Below are positions 7,875-16,251 of a stretch of 32,360 nucleotides of DNA, piece after piece; the first letter of the stretch is position 1, and each line of letters begins with the position of its first letter. The position numbers and the translations under genes are program-made. The notes under the pieces are model-generated. The model did no database searches. It saw only the letters and a program-made list of their open reading frames with translations, and was not told where the DNA came from. This DNA comes from Chloroflexota bacterium (lineage in GTDB: Bacteria; Chloroflexota; Dehalococcoidia; Tepidiformales; Tepidiformaceae), in NCBI GenBank assembly GCA_026702615.1, contig JAPPBY010000038.1, positions 1 to 32,360 on the forward strand, written 5' to 3'.

Positions 7875-7894
7875 CCCGCCCCTTGTGCGGCGGG
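7875..7894 (+). terminator. Hairpin after the LLM-class gene
   Basis: CCCGCC (7875-7880) pairs with GGCGGG (7889-7894) around an 8-nt loop. No T-run follows, so termination strength is uncertain. A TAGGAT (7896-7901) directly after it is a possible -10 element for tRNA-Sec. Confidence 0.4.
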
Positions 7895-7912
7895 GTAGGA
7901 TGGCCAGTCCGG

Positions 7913-8010
7913 GGGAGTGGATAGGGCCCGGTGGTCCTCGCCGTCTTCAAAACGGTCGCCTCGTCGCCAGCGCGGCGAGGGGTGGGTTCGACTCCCATGC
8001 ACTCCCGCCA
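7913..8010 (+). tRNA. selC: Selenocysteine tRNA (anticodon UCA)
   Basis: The 98-nt gene folds as a bacterial tRNA-Sec. The acceptor stem (7913-7920 with 7999-8006) has seven Watson-Crick pairs and a G-G opposition at the eighth position. The D stem is six pairs (7923-7928/7933-7938) closed by a 4-nt loop. The anticodon arm presents TCA at 7947-7949. The variable arm has nine pairs (7959-7967/7972-7980) with a CAGC loop. The T stem has five pairs, the discriminator is G, and CCA is encoded at 8008-8010. The 6-bp D stem, the very long variable arm and the UCA anticodon together separate it from tRNA-Ser. It implies UGA recoding, but no selA, selB, selD or selenoprotein gene was recognised in the window. 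Confidence 0.96.
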
Positions 8011-8022
8011 TTCGAGTAGAGC

Positions 8023-8040
8023 GCCGCGCTGCCGCGCGGC
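8023..8040. terminator. GC-rich hairpin downstream of tRNA-Sec
   Basis: GCCGCGC (8023-8029) pairs with GCGCGGC (8034-8040) around TGCC, 12 nt after the tRNA end. It may terminate or stabilise the tRNA transcript. No T-run follows. Confidence 0.4.
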
Positions 8041-8072
8041 TGAGTGGGGAGGAGAACGCGCCGCTGTGAAAC

Positions 8073-8089
8073 GGCGGGCAATGCCCGCC
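8073..8089 (-). terminator. Hairpin after gyrB
   Basis: GGCGGGC (8073-8079) pairs with GCCCGCC (8083-8089) around AAT, 10 bp past the gyrB stop. A close relative, GCGGGC-AT-GCCCGC, follows the alpha/beta hydrolase gene at 15406-15419. Confidence 0.5.
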
Positions 8090-8099
8090 TGAGTGGTGG

Positions 8100-10133
<2,034 letters not shown>

Positions 10134-10177
10134 TTAAACGCCAGTTTTTCAGGCGTCCGAAGAGGGCTCTCCACGCC

Positions 10178-10183
10178 TATACT
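10178..10183 (+). promoter_or_regulatory. -10 element of trmO
   Basis: TATACT predicts a leader of about 80 nt. The leader contains a 13-codon open frame (10221-10262) ending 8 nt before the trmO ATG. Its reality is untested. Confidence 0.45.
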
Positions 10184-10270
10184 GACGGCGTATTTCCGCC
10201 ACCAAGAACACCACTGCGACATGCCTTCTTCCACCCCTCTTTCCGCCCCGGCGAGCGACTGACCAGCGCC

Positions 10271-10735
10271 ATGGGTTTGCTCGATCGCTTCCGCAAGTTC
10301 GACCGGCCGGAGCCACCGGAACGGGTGACCGTGGAGGCGATCGGGTGGGTTCGGAACGACGTGGGAAAACCGCGGCCACGGGGGTGGGAGGACGTCGAGA
10401 GCCGCATCGAGGTGCTGGCGGAGCACGCTGAGCGACTGCGCGGGATCGAGGAGTACAGCCACGTGGTCGCGGTCTTCTACATGGACCTGGCGGCGGACGC
10501 GCCGGAGAAGCCAGCGACGCTGCCCGTGGAGGGGGTGGAGACGGGGATCCTCGCGACGCGTAGCCAGTTGCGTCCGAACCACCTGGGGGTGGCGGCAGTG
10601 CCGCTGCTGGCGGTTGAGGGGACCGTGCTGCGGGTGCGGGGCCTGGACGCCATCGACGGGACGCCGGTGCTCGACCTGAAGCCGTACCTGCCCCGCTACG
10701 ACGCCCACCCGGATGCGACGATCCCAGGTGAGTAG
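10271..10735 (+). CDS. trmO: TrmO/TsaA-family tRNA (N6-threonylcarbamoyladenosine37-N6)-methyltransferase
   Basis: This 154-residue protein has the VirR/YaeB (UPF0066) signatures: an N-terminal AIGWVRND strand, the GIEEYSHVVAVFYMD segment, the GILATRSQLRPNHLGVAAVPLL core and the GLDAIDGTPVLDLKPYLPRYD C-terminus. In E. coli TrmO methylates t6A37 of tRNA-Thr with S-adenosylmethionine, so it would act on the product of TsaD, which is also encoded in this window. The short length corresponds to the catalytic N-terminal domain alone, as in many bacteria. Divergent from gyrB. Confidence 0.87.
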   Translation: MGLLDRFRKFDRPEPPERVTVEAIGWVRNDVGKPRPRGWEDVESRIEVLAEHAERLRGIEEYSHVVAVFYMDLAADAPEKPATLPVEGVETGILATRSQLRPNHLGVAAVPLLAVEGTVLRVRGLDAIDGTPVLDLKPYLPRYDAHPDATIPGE

Positions 10736-10770
10736 CGCCGGGCGTTCACTCGCCGATCACACGCGCCTGA

Positions 10771-10776
10771 CACAAT
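10771..10776 (+). promoter_or_regulatory. -10 element of the phosphatase gene, leaderless position
   Basis: CACAAT ends 6 nt before the GTG at 10783. No Shine-Dalgarno sequence is present. Confidence 0.4.
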
Positions 10777-10782
10777 AGCGAC

Positions 10783-11544
10783 GTGCCTACTGAAACGATC
10801 GAACGAGACACAACCGACCGAAGGATTCACCTGGAGAAGGCCCGCAACGTCCGCCACCTGGGCGGCCACCCCACCGCCAGCGGCCACGACACCACCGCCT
10901 TCGACCTTATCCGCAGCGGCAGCCTGCATGAGATGACCGAAGCCGGCCAGGCCGCAGTCGCAGGCCTCGGGGTCAAGGTCGTCGTCGACTTCCGCTCCGA
11001 CATCGAGCGCGAGACGTACCCCACCCCCGACCTGAGCGCCCTCGACATCACCATCATCGAGGCGCCCGTCTTCCAGGCCGACTACTCCCCCGGAGCTCTG
11101 GCGCGCATAGACGAGTACCCTGGTCATGCCGCGACGTACCGGCAGTTCCTGACCGAGGGAGGGGGAGCCTTCCGCACCCTCTTCGAGACCATAGCCACTG
11201 CCTCTGGGCCGGTGCTCTTCCACTGCGCTGCCGGGAAGGACCGCACGGGCGTCGCGGCCGCCCTGCTGCTCGACCTGGCAGGCGTGCCCGACGAGCACAT
11301 CATCGCCGACTACGCCCTCTCGACATCCGAGCTGGAGCCATTCGTCGAGGAGCGCATGGAACGCTTCGAGGAGTACGGCATCAGCATCGAGACGGGCCGC
11401 CTGATGATGTCCGCGCCGCCGCGCGAAATGGAGCTCACGCTCGACTTCATCCGCGGCCGCTGGGGCTCCGCCGCCGGCTACATGGGCACCCTCGGACTCA
11501 GCCCCTCGACCATCGAGTCCGTTCGCTCAAGGATGCTTTCCTAG
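10783..11544 (+). CDS. Tyrosine-protein phosphatase-like (Y_phosphatase3 / dual-specificity type)
   Basis: This 253-residue protein contains the Cys-x5-Arg phosphatase loop FHCAAGKDRTG, with the nucleophile C148 and R154. The N-terminal KARNVRHLGGHPT and VVVDFRSDIERE segments are typical of the bacterial Y_phosphatase3 group (LpqO/MptpB-like). These enzymes dephosphorylate phosphotyrosine, phosphoserine or phosphoinositides; the substrate here is unknown. All key residues are intact. The start is a GTG directly after a -10-like CACAAT. No partner kinase is nearby. Confidence 0.88.
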   Translation: MPTETIERDTTDRRIHLEKARNVRHLGGHPTASGHDTTAFDLIRSGSLHEMTEAGQAAVAGLGVKVVVDFRSDIERETYPTPDLSALDITIIEAPVFQADYSPGALARIDEYPGHAATYRQFLTEGGGAFRTLFETIATASGPVLFHCAAGKDRTGVAAALLLDLAGVPDEHIIADYALSTSELEPFVEERMERFEEYGISIETGRLMMSAPPREMELTLDFIRGRWGSAAGYMGTLGLSPSTIESVRSRMLS

Positions 11545-11660
11545 GGTCTACAGGGGTTGCTCGCCTGCTGGCCCACACCGCGCGAAGGGATCACTCACGC
11601 CTTCCCTGAGGAACGGGGAGGACGCTCTCGTGCCGAAAAAGCTAAGGGAATCAGGCTGGC

Positions 11661-11748
11661 TGGCGGAGAGGGGGAGATTCGAACTCCCGGTGCATTGCTG
11701 CACACCGCTTTTCGAGAACGGTACCATAAGCCACTCGGACACCTCTCC
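11661..11748 (-). tRNA. tRNA-Ser (anticodon CGA)
   Basis: Read leftward from 11748, the cloverleaf opens with GGAGAGGTGTCCGAGTGG and has a 7-bp acceptor stem paired to CCTCTCC. The anticodon loop CTCGAAA presents CGA, which decodes UCG. A long class-II variable arm (GCGGTG...) and the T loop TTCGAAT follow. The discriminator G and CCA are encoded (11664-11661). The identity is secure from the variable arm and the anticodon. Confidence 0.95.
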
Positions 11749-11755
11749 GAGAGCG

Positions 11756-11761
11756 AGTCTA
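11756..11761 (-). promoter_or_regulatory. -10 element of tRNA-Ser
   Basis: TAGACT (11761-11756, minus strand) ends 7 nt before the mature tRNA 5' end, so the transcript would start at or beside the mature end. Confidence 0.5.
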
Positions 11762-11803
11762 GCAACGTCCCCGAATGCACGCGAAGCGGGGACAGGAGGC
11801 GCC

Positions 11804-13369
11804 GTGGAACCGTTTGTCGTCGCCTGCTGCCAGGTCCGCGCCCATGCCCTTGAGGACGCCGAGGAGAACCTGCAGGGGCTCCTGCGCGCCCTCGATGAGG
11901 CGGGCGAAGCGGGCGCTCAACTCGTGGCGCTGCCCGAGTGCGCGTACCCCGCCTACTACGTGCGCGACTCCGATCCGTACGCGCGGCCGGGGGTGCGGCC
12001 CTTCGCCGAGGTAACCGCGCTCTTCGCGGAGAAGGCGCGGCGCTACGGCTACTGGCTGGCGGCGGGTATGGCCGTCCCGCACGAGGACGGCTCGCTGACG
12101 AACAGCGGCGTCATCTTCGACCCGAGCGGCGAGATGGTGGGGCGGTACGACAAGGGCTTCCTCTGGCACTTCGATAACTTCTGGTTCCGGCGCGGCGATG
12201 CGTTTCCCGTGTTCGACGCCGGGTTCGCGCGCTTCGGCGTGCTCATCTGCGCGGACGGGCGGCAGCCCGAGATCGCGCGGTCTCTGGCGGTGAACGGGGC
12301 GGAGGTCATTCTCGACCTGACGGCGTGGGTGTCGTGGGCGAGCAGTGTCGAGCAGCTGAGCACGACGCAGTGCGAGTACCTGATGCCGACGCGCGCGTTC
12401 GAGAACGGCGCCTGGGTGGCGGCGGCGGACAAGTGGGGGCCGGAGGGCAACACGCTCATCTACGCCGGTCGCTCGTGCGTCATCGACCCGGAAGGGAAGA
12501 CGCGGGTGGCGGCGCCGAGCACGGGCGACCAGGTGGTCACCTACACGATCGACCCGGGGGACGCGTCGGCAGCGACCGTTCCGCGCCGGCCGAGCCTGTA
12601 CGGGCGCCTGACAGAGCCGTGGGAGCGGGCTCCGGCGAGGGCGCTGCTGGAGGAACCGATGGTGCCCGCCGAGGAGAACCGGCGCATCGCGGTGGTTCCG
12701 GGCTCGGGGGATCTGTTCGACACGGGCACGGTTATCTCGCGGTACGAGGCGCTGCGCGAGCAGGACTGCGACCTGACCGTGTTCGCGGGCGAAGTGGGGA
12801 ACGAGGGGTGGCAGGGTGTCCTGCCCTCGATAGAGAAGGCGGTACGGGCGAACGGTGGGGCGGTCGCCTTCGCGGTCGCGACGAACGGCTGCACGATGGA
12901 GCAGGCGGCGGTACTCGTGACGCCGGACGAGACGGTCGAGCACCGGGCCACGCACGGACGCGGCATCGACCTGGGCGAGTCGACCGCGCCGGTGACGCGA
13001 ACGGAGGCGGGGAACGTGGGGTTGGTGTGCGGGGACGAAGGGCTGGCGCCCGAGGTGGCGCGCTGCCTCGCGCTGGAGGGGGCGGACGTGATCGCCTGGC
13101 CGACGTTTGGCGACCACCCGATGAACGAGCGCCTCGCTCGCGCCCGCAGCGACGAGAACCGTGTCTACACGGCCGCGGCCTGGCACGAGGGCGGCGTCAT
13201 CACCTCGCCGACGGGCGCGCCGCTCACGGCCGTGCCGTCGGGCACGGACATGGCGATGGCGGCGCAGGTCAACCGCTCGCAGGCGCGCTGGAAAGACATG
13301 GCGCCGGGAACACACGCACTGCGCGATCGCGTGCCCGAGGCGTACGGAGCGCTCGTCGCGAACCGGTAA
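11804..13369 (+). CDS. Nitrilase-superfamily protein with two CN-hydrolase domains
   Basis: This 521-residue protein is about 1.7 times the usual length. The N-terminal domain (about 1-255) has the full Glu-Lys-Cys triad: E45 (LPECAYP), K117 (RYDKGF) and C149 (GVLICADGRQPEIAR). A second related domain (about 293-495) keeps E330 (FAGEVG) and C409 (GLVCGDEGLAPEVARCLALEGADVI) but shows His/Arg (THGRG) where the lysine is expected. The first domain should hydrolyse a nitrile, amide or carbamoyl bond; the second is probably inactive. The GTG at 11804 follows an AGGAGG ribosome-binding site; the open frame further upstream crosses tRNA-Ser and is not part of the gene. Substrate unknown. Confidence 0.88.
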   Translation: MEPFVVACCQVRAHALEDAEENLQGLLRALDEAGEAGAQLVALPECAYPAYYVRDSDPYARPGVRPFAEVTALFAEKARRYGYWLAAGMAVPHEDGSLTNSGVIFDPSGEMVGRYDKGFLWHFDNFWFRRGDAFPVFDAGFARFGVLICADGRQPEIARSLAVNGAEVILDLTAWVSWASSVEQLSTTQCEYLMPTRAFENGAWVAAADKWGPEGNTLIYAGRSCVIDPEGKTRVAAPSTGDQVVTYTIDPGDASAATVPRRPSLYGRLTEPWERAPARALLEEPMVPAEENRRIAVVPGSGDLFDTGTVISRYEALREQDCDLTVFAGEVGNEGWQGVLPSIEKAVRANGGAVAFAVATNGCTMEQAAVLVTPDETVEHRATHGRGIDLGESTAPVTRTEAGNVGLVCGDEGLAPEVARCLALEGADVIAWPTFGDHPMNERLARARSDENRVYTAAAWHEGGVITSPTGAPLTAVPSGTDMAMAAQVNRSQARWKDMAPGTHALRDRVPEAYGALVANR

Positions 13370-13379
13370 GGGATGACGG

Positions 13380-14012
13380 TCAGGCGCCGCGGGGCTTCAA
13401 GACTTCGACCGTAAGCTCGCTGGGGATAGATGCGCGCGTCACGCTCAGGCGGGGGCGGGGTTCGGGGGTGGCGCCGGCCTCGCTGAGGAAGCGGTCGATG
13501 GGGTCGAGGTGGGCGCTATCGAGGTCGGTGCGGTAGTTCATCGGGATGACGATGTTGGGGTCGATGCGCTGCATCAGGTCGGCGGCGACGGAGGCGGAAA
13601 GCGAACCGCCACCGCCCACGGGCATGAGGAGGACATCGACGTTTTCGAAACGCTCGAGGATGGTGGCGTCGGGCGGGGCGTCGGGCAGGCCGAGGTGGAC
13701 GATGTTGACGCCGTCAATCTCGTAGAGGAACGCCATCGTGCGGCCGTCCTCGCGGGCGACGGGGATGCCCGTCACGAGGATGCCGCGCACCTCGTACTCG
13801 CCCGGGGCCTGGAACACGCGCGGGTCGCCACTAACGCCGTCATGGTTGCTGATCTCGGGGTCCTGGTTACGGCTGAGGGTGACGATCTCGGCGGTCGTGC
13901 GCCCGAGGCTGTAGCCGGTCGAGGGGGCGACGGGATCGGTGAGGACGGCGCCCTCCCGGCCGCGAAGGCGAAAGCAGGTGCGTCCCAGCCAGCTGATCTC
14001 CACCGAACGCAT
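13380..14012 (-). CDS. Metallo-beta-lactamase-fold protein lacking the metal ligands
   Basis: This 210-residue protein follows the short UPF0173-like branch of the MBL fold: ISWLGRTCFRLRGREGAVLTDP at the N-terminus, GYSLGRTTAEIVTLS, GDPRVFQAPGEYEVRGILVTGIP, then VNIVHLG and VIPMNY. The HxHxDH metal motif expected after LS (residues 48-53) reads RNQDPE. The expected GDLGH-type ligand region after HLG reads LPDAPP, and the usual His of the MHY motif is N159. Every usual metal ligand except possibly D51 is therefore missing. The ATG at 14012 directly precedes the first strand. It lies 40 bp after the ketosynthase-like gene on the same strand, probably in one operon. Function unknown; a binding or structural role is likelier than hydrolysis. 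Confidence 0.8.
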   Translation of the reverse strand: MRSVEISWLGRTCFRLRGREGAVLTDPVAPSTGYSLGRTTAEIVTLSRNQDPEISNHDGVSGDPRVFQAPGEYEVRGILVTGIPVAREDGRTMAFLYEIDGVNIVHLGLPDAPPDATILERFENVDVLLMPVGGGGSLSASVAADLMQRIDPNIVIPMNYRTDLDSAHLDPIDRFLSEAGATPEPRPRLSVTRASIPSELTVEVLKPRGA

Positions 14013-14052
14013 GCTACCGGCGGGGCGGGAAACGCGGAAGGAAACGCGGACG

Positions 14053-15234
14053 CTAGCGCTGCAGGAGCACGCTCGCGTTCGAGCCGCCGAGCCCGAGGCT
14101 CGTGACGAGTACGCAGTCGAGGCGCTCTTCGCGCGTCTCGCGGACAACGCTCAGGTCGGAGCGCTCGGGGGGCTCGCGGAAGCCGGCGGCGGGCGCGACC
14201 TGCTGGCGGCGCATCGCCTCCAGCGCGTAGGTGAGGGCCAATGGACCGCTCGCGGCGAGGGTCTGGCCGAGCGCCCCTGCCGGGGCAGTCACGCTCGCGT
14301 AGTAGACGTGCCGCCCGAAGGTGCGCGTGAGCCCGACAGCGTCGGAAGCGTCGCGGTTGGCGCGGCCGTCCGCGCAGGAGGCTACGTGGTCGACCTGGTT
14401 CTGGAGGTAGCCGGCGGCGCCCAGCACGGCCTGCATGGCGCGTCCGGCCTCGGCGGGATCGCTGGGATCGAGCGGTTCGGCCAGCGGATCGAAGGTACGG
14501 GTGGCGGCGGCGATGCGGGCGTGCACGGTCGCATCCCGCTCACGGGCGTGCGTCTCGGCCTCGACGACGACGTAGGCGGCGCCCTCGGCGGGGACGCAGC
14601 CGTCGGGGTGGGCGTCGAGGGGGTGGGCGTCGCCGGTGGCGATCAGGCCTTGCTGGGAGAGGTGCGCGAGTACGGGCTGCTGTAGCGCCTGCGCCGCTCC
14701 CGCGACGACGACGTCGGCCTCTCCGCGGGCGACGATCGCCGCTGCCTCGGCGACGGCGGCAAGGCCGCTCGCCTCCGCTCCGGCGAGCCCGACAACGGCG
14801 CCGCGAACGCCCAGCGTTCGCGCGACGAGCTGCCCGTACGGCACAAAGAGCGTCGCCTGGCCGGGTGCACGGAAGGCGAGCCCGTCGGCCACGGCGAAGC
14901 GGCGCGAATCGGCGATGCCAGCGGTCAGCCCGGCAGCCTCGACCGCCTGCAGGGCGGCATCGAGGCCGACCATCGAGCCGCGGTCGAGGAAGTGCACGAG
15001 GTTGCGGGGGATGCGGGGGTGGGGGCGGTAGTCGTCGGGGATGGGGCCGGCGCGGAAGGTTTCGGGGCTGTCGTCGGGGGACCAGTCAGTGGCGGGCGAC
15101 CTGCCTTCGGCCAGGGCTGCCCACATCGGCTCCACGCCGCTGCCGTGCGCGGTCACGGCGCCGTAGCCCGTGATGACCGGGGCGGCGGTGGGGCCCGGCA
15201 GGGGCTCGGTTGGGAACTCCGGCGCGTCGCTCAG
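14053..15234 (-). CDS. Ketosynthase-like protein without catalytic residues (KS-beta/chain-length-factor-like)
   Basis: This thiolase-fold ketosynthase relative ends in the family's GLGGSNASVLL motif. Counted from the GTG at 15156 (367 residues), the active-site Cys is G126 (LAGAEASG), the first His is replaced near C261 (VASCADGR), and in the PKSMxGHxLGAxG-type motif Lys is A293 and His is Q298 (PAGALGQTLAASG). Condensation is thus unlikely; chain-length factors are degenerate at the same positions. The conserved first strand (PVITGYGAVTAHG) begins upstream of that GTG, and no ATG, GTG or TTG lies between it and the preceding in-frame TAG. The feature is therefore drawn from the CTG at 15234, next to that TAG. 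The true start is uncertain. Likely operon mates are the 36-residue peptide upstream and the MBL-like gene downstream. Confidence 0.72.
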   Translation of the reverse strand: MSDAPEFPTEPLPGPTAAPVITGYGAVTAHGSGVEPMWAALAEGRSPATDWSPDDSPETFRAGPIPDDYRPHPRIPRNLVHFLDRGSMVGLDAALQAVEAAGLTAGIADSRRFAVADGLAFRAPGQATLFVPYGQLVARTLGVRGAVVGLAGAEASGLAAVAEAAAIVARGEADVVVAGAAQALQQPVLAHLSQQGLIATGDAHPLDAHPDGCVPAEGAAYVVVEAETHARERDATVHARIAAATRTFDPLAEPLDPSDPAEAGRAMQAVLGAAGYLQNQVDHVASCADGRANRDASDAVGLTRTFGRHVYYASVTAPAGALGQTLAASGPLALTYALEAMRRQQVAPAAGFREPPERSDLSVVRETREERLDCVLVTSLGLGGSNASVLLQR

Positions 15235-15345
15235 CTAGTCGAGGTCCTCATCAAGAAAGTCGTCGACGCCGGCGCTACGGCGCATCACGACCACCACGGA
15301 GGCGGCGACGGCGAGGAGAACGAGGAGGGCGAGAATGCGCTTCAT
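15235..15345 (-). CDS. 36-residue single-pass membrane peptide with acidic tail
   Basis: The frame from the ATG at 15345 encodes 36 residues: MKR, then about 18 hydrophobic residues (Leu/Ala/Val-rich), then MRRSAG, then the acidic tail VDDFLDEDLD. Positive charges flank both ends of the hydrophobic segment. It is preceded by a TATACT -10 element (15391-15386) and a purine-rich AGGGG ribosome-binding site. Its TAG stop (15237-15235) is in the same frame as the ketosynthase-like sequence that follows immediately. It could be a small membrane protein, a leader peptide or a membrane anchor for the next protein. Confidence 0.6.
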   Translation of the reverse strand: MKRILALLVLLAVAASVVVVMRRSAGVDDFLDEDLD

Positions 15346-15385
15346 GCGTTGGCAACCCCTTGGCGACTCGTAGGGAGCGAGTGCG

Positions 15386-15391
15386 AGTATA
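15386..15391 (-). promoter_or_regulatory. -10 element of the small peptide/ketosynthase-like/MBL-like unit
   Basis: TATACT (15391-15386, minus strand) follows the hairpin that ends the hydrolase gene and gives a leader of about 34 nt. It would let the three downstream genes be expressed separately from the PAP2-hydrolase pair. Confidence 0.5.
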
Positions 15392-15405
15392 GCAGCCCGA
15401 CCCCT

Positions 15406-15419
15406 GCGGGCATGCCCGC
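15406..15419 (-). terminator. Perfect palindrome directly after the hydrolase stop
   Basis: GCGGGC-AT-GCCCGC is a perfect 14-bp palindrome abutting the TAG of the alpha/beta hydrolase gene. It resembles the gyrB-distal hairpin at 8073. No T-run follows. Confidence 0.45.
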
Positions 15420-16241
15420 CTAGGGGTGCGCTCCGGCGGCGCGAACGTCGCCGAGGAAGGCGCCCAGCGCCCCTTCGAAGGCGCGCGGCGCAACGAAGGG
15501 CGCGCCTCTTCCGCAGTCCTTGAGGACCTCAAGACGGCCGTTCGGGAGAGTCTCCGCGAGGAGCCGCGCGGCCGGCAGCAGCGGGTCATCCTCGCCCGCC
15601 ACCACAAGGGCGGGCACCGGGAGGACGGCAAGGCGCCTGAGCAGGCCGTCGCGGTCAGCGCGGGCGCCATGCGCGGCGGCGAAAGCCTCGGCATCCGTGT
15701 GCCGGTAGCGCTCGCGGGCGGAGGCGCGCAGGTACGCGCCCGTGAGGGGCATAGCGGCGCCGGCGCCGACACGTCCCGTGCCGAACCGGCCAGCGAGACG
15801 GCCATGCTCGGCGCGCTCGGCCTCGCAGGCGCGGAGGGCCTCGTCGTAGGTGGGGTGGTCGGCGGCGGGGAGGGCGCCGTTGAGCACGATGAGATCGACG
15901 CGATCGGGGGCCTTGAGGGCCAGCTCGAGCGCCACCTCCGCACCGAAGCCGGCGCCGATGACGGCGCAGGCGCTCACGCTCTCGGCGTCGAGCAGGGCCG
16001 CGAGGTCGGCGGCGTAGTCACGCATGGCCGGGGGTGATGCGGGGTCTGAGGGCTGGCCGCTTTCGCCGAAGCCGCGGAGGTCGGGCGCGATCGTGCGGAA
16101 CGCCTCGACCATGTCCGTGGCGAGCGCGCGCCAGACGCGGCGGTCATCGGGGATGTCGTGGAGGAGGAGGGCGGCGGGGGCATCCGGAGCGCCGGCGACA
16201 TCGTACGAGAGGGTCCAGGTTCCGCGATCGAGCTCGGGCAC
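15420..16241 (-). CDS. Alpha/beta-hydrolase-fold protein lacking Ser and His of the triad
   Basis: This 273-residue protein has the alpha/beta hydrolase layout: ALLLHDIPDDRRVW near the oxyanion position, APDLRGFGESGQP, a nucleophile elbow and VVAGEDDPLLP with the acid D219. The elbow reads G96-A-G98-F-G100, so the Ser of GxSxG is Gly. The usual GH before the last helix reads CGRGAPF (R245), so the His is also missing. It is unlikely to be a classical esterase and may be a binding protein. Start is GTG. It follows the PAP2 gene by 10 nt and is probably co-transcribed with it. The fold is confident; the function is unknown. Confidence 0.85.
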   Translation of the reverse strand: MPELDRGTWTLSYDVAGAPDAPAALLLHDIPDDRRVWRALATDMVEAFRTIAPDLRGFGESGQPSDPASPPAMRDYAADLAALLDAESVSACAVIGAGFGAEVALELALKAPDRVDLIVLNGALPAADHPTYDEALRACEAERAEHGRLAGRFGTGRVGAGAAMPLTGAYLRASARERYRHTDAEAFAAAHGARADRDGLLRRLAVLPVPALVVAGEDDPLLPAARLLAETLPNGRLEVLKDCGRGAPFVAPRAFEGALGAFLGDVRAAGAHP

Positions 16242-16251
16242 GGGCGGGAGG

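Noticed and set aside
11630..11803. Upstream extension of the nitrilase frame
   Set aside because: It would translate through tRNA-Ser; the GTG at 11804 has a good ribosome-binding site and starts the conserved domain.
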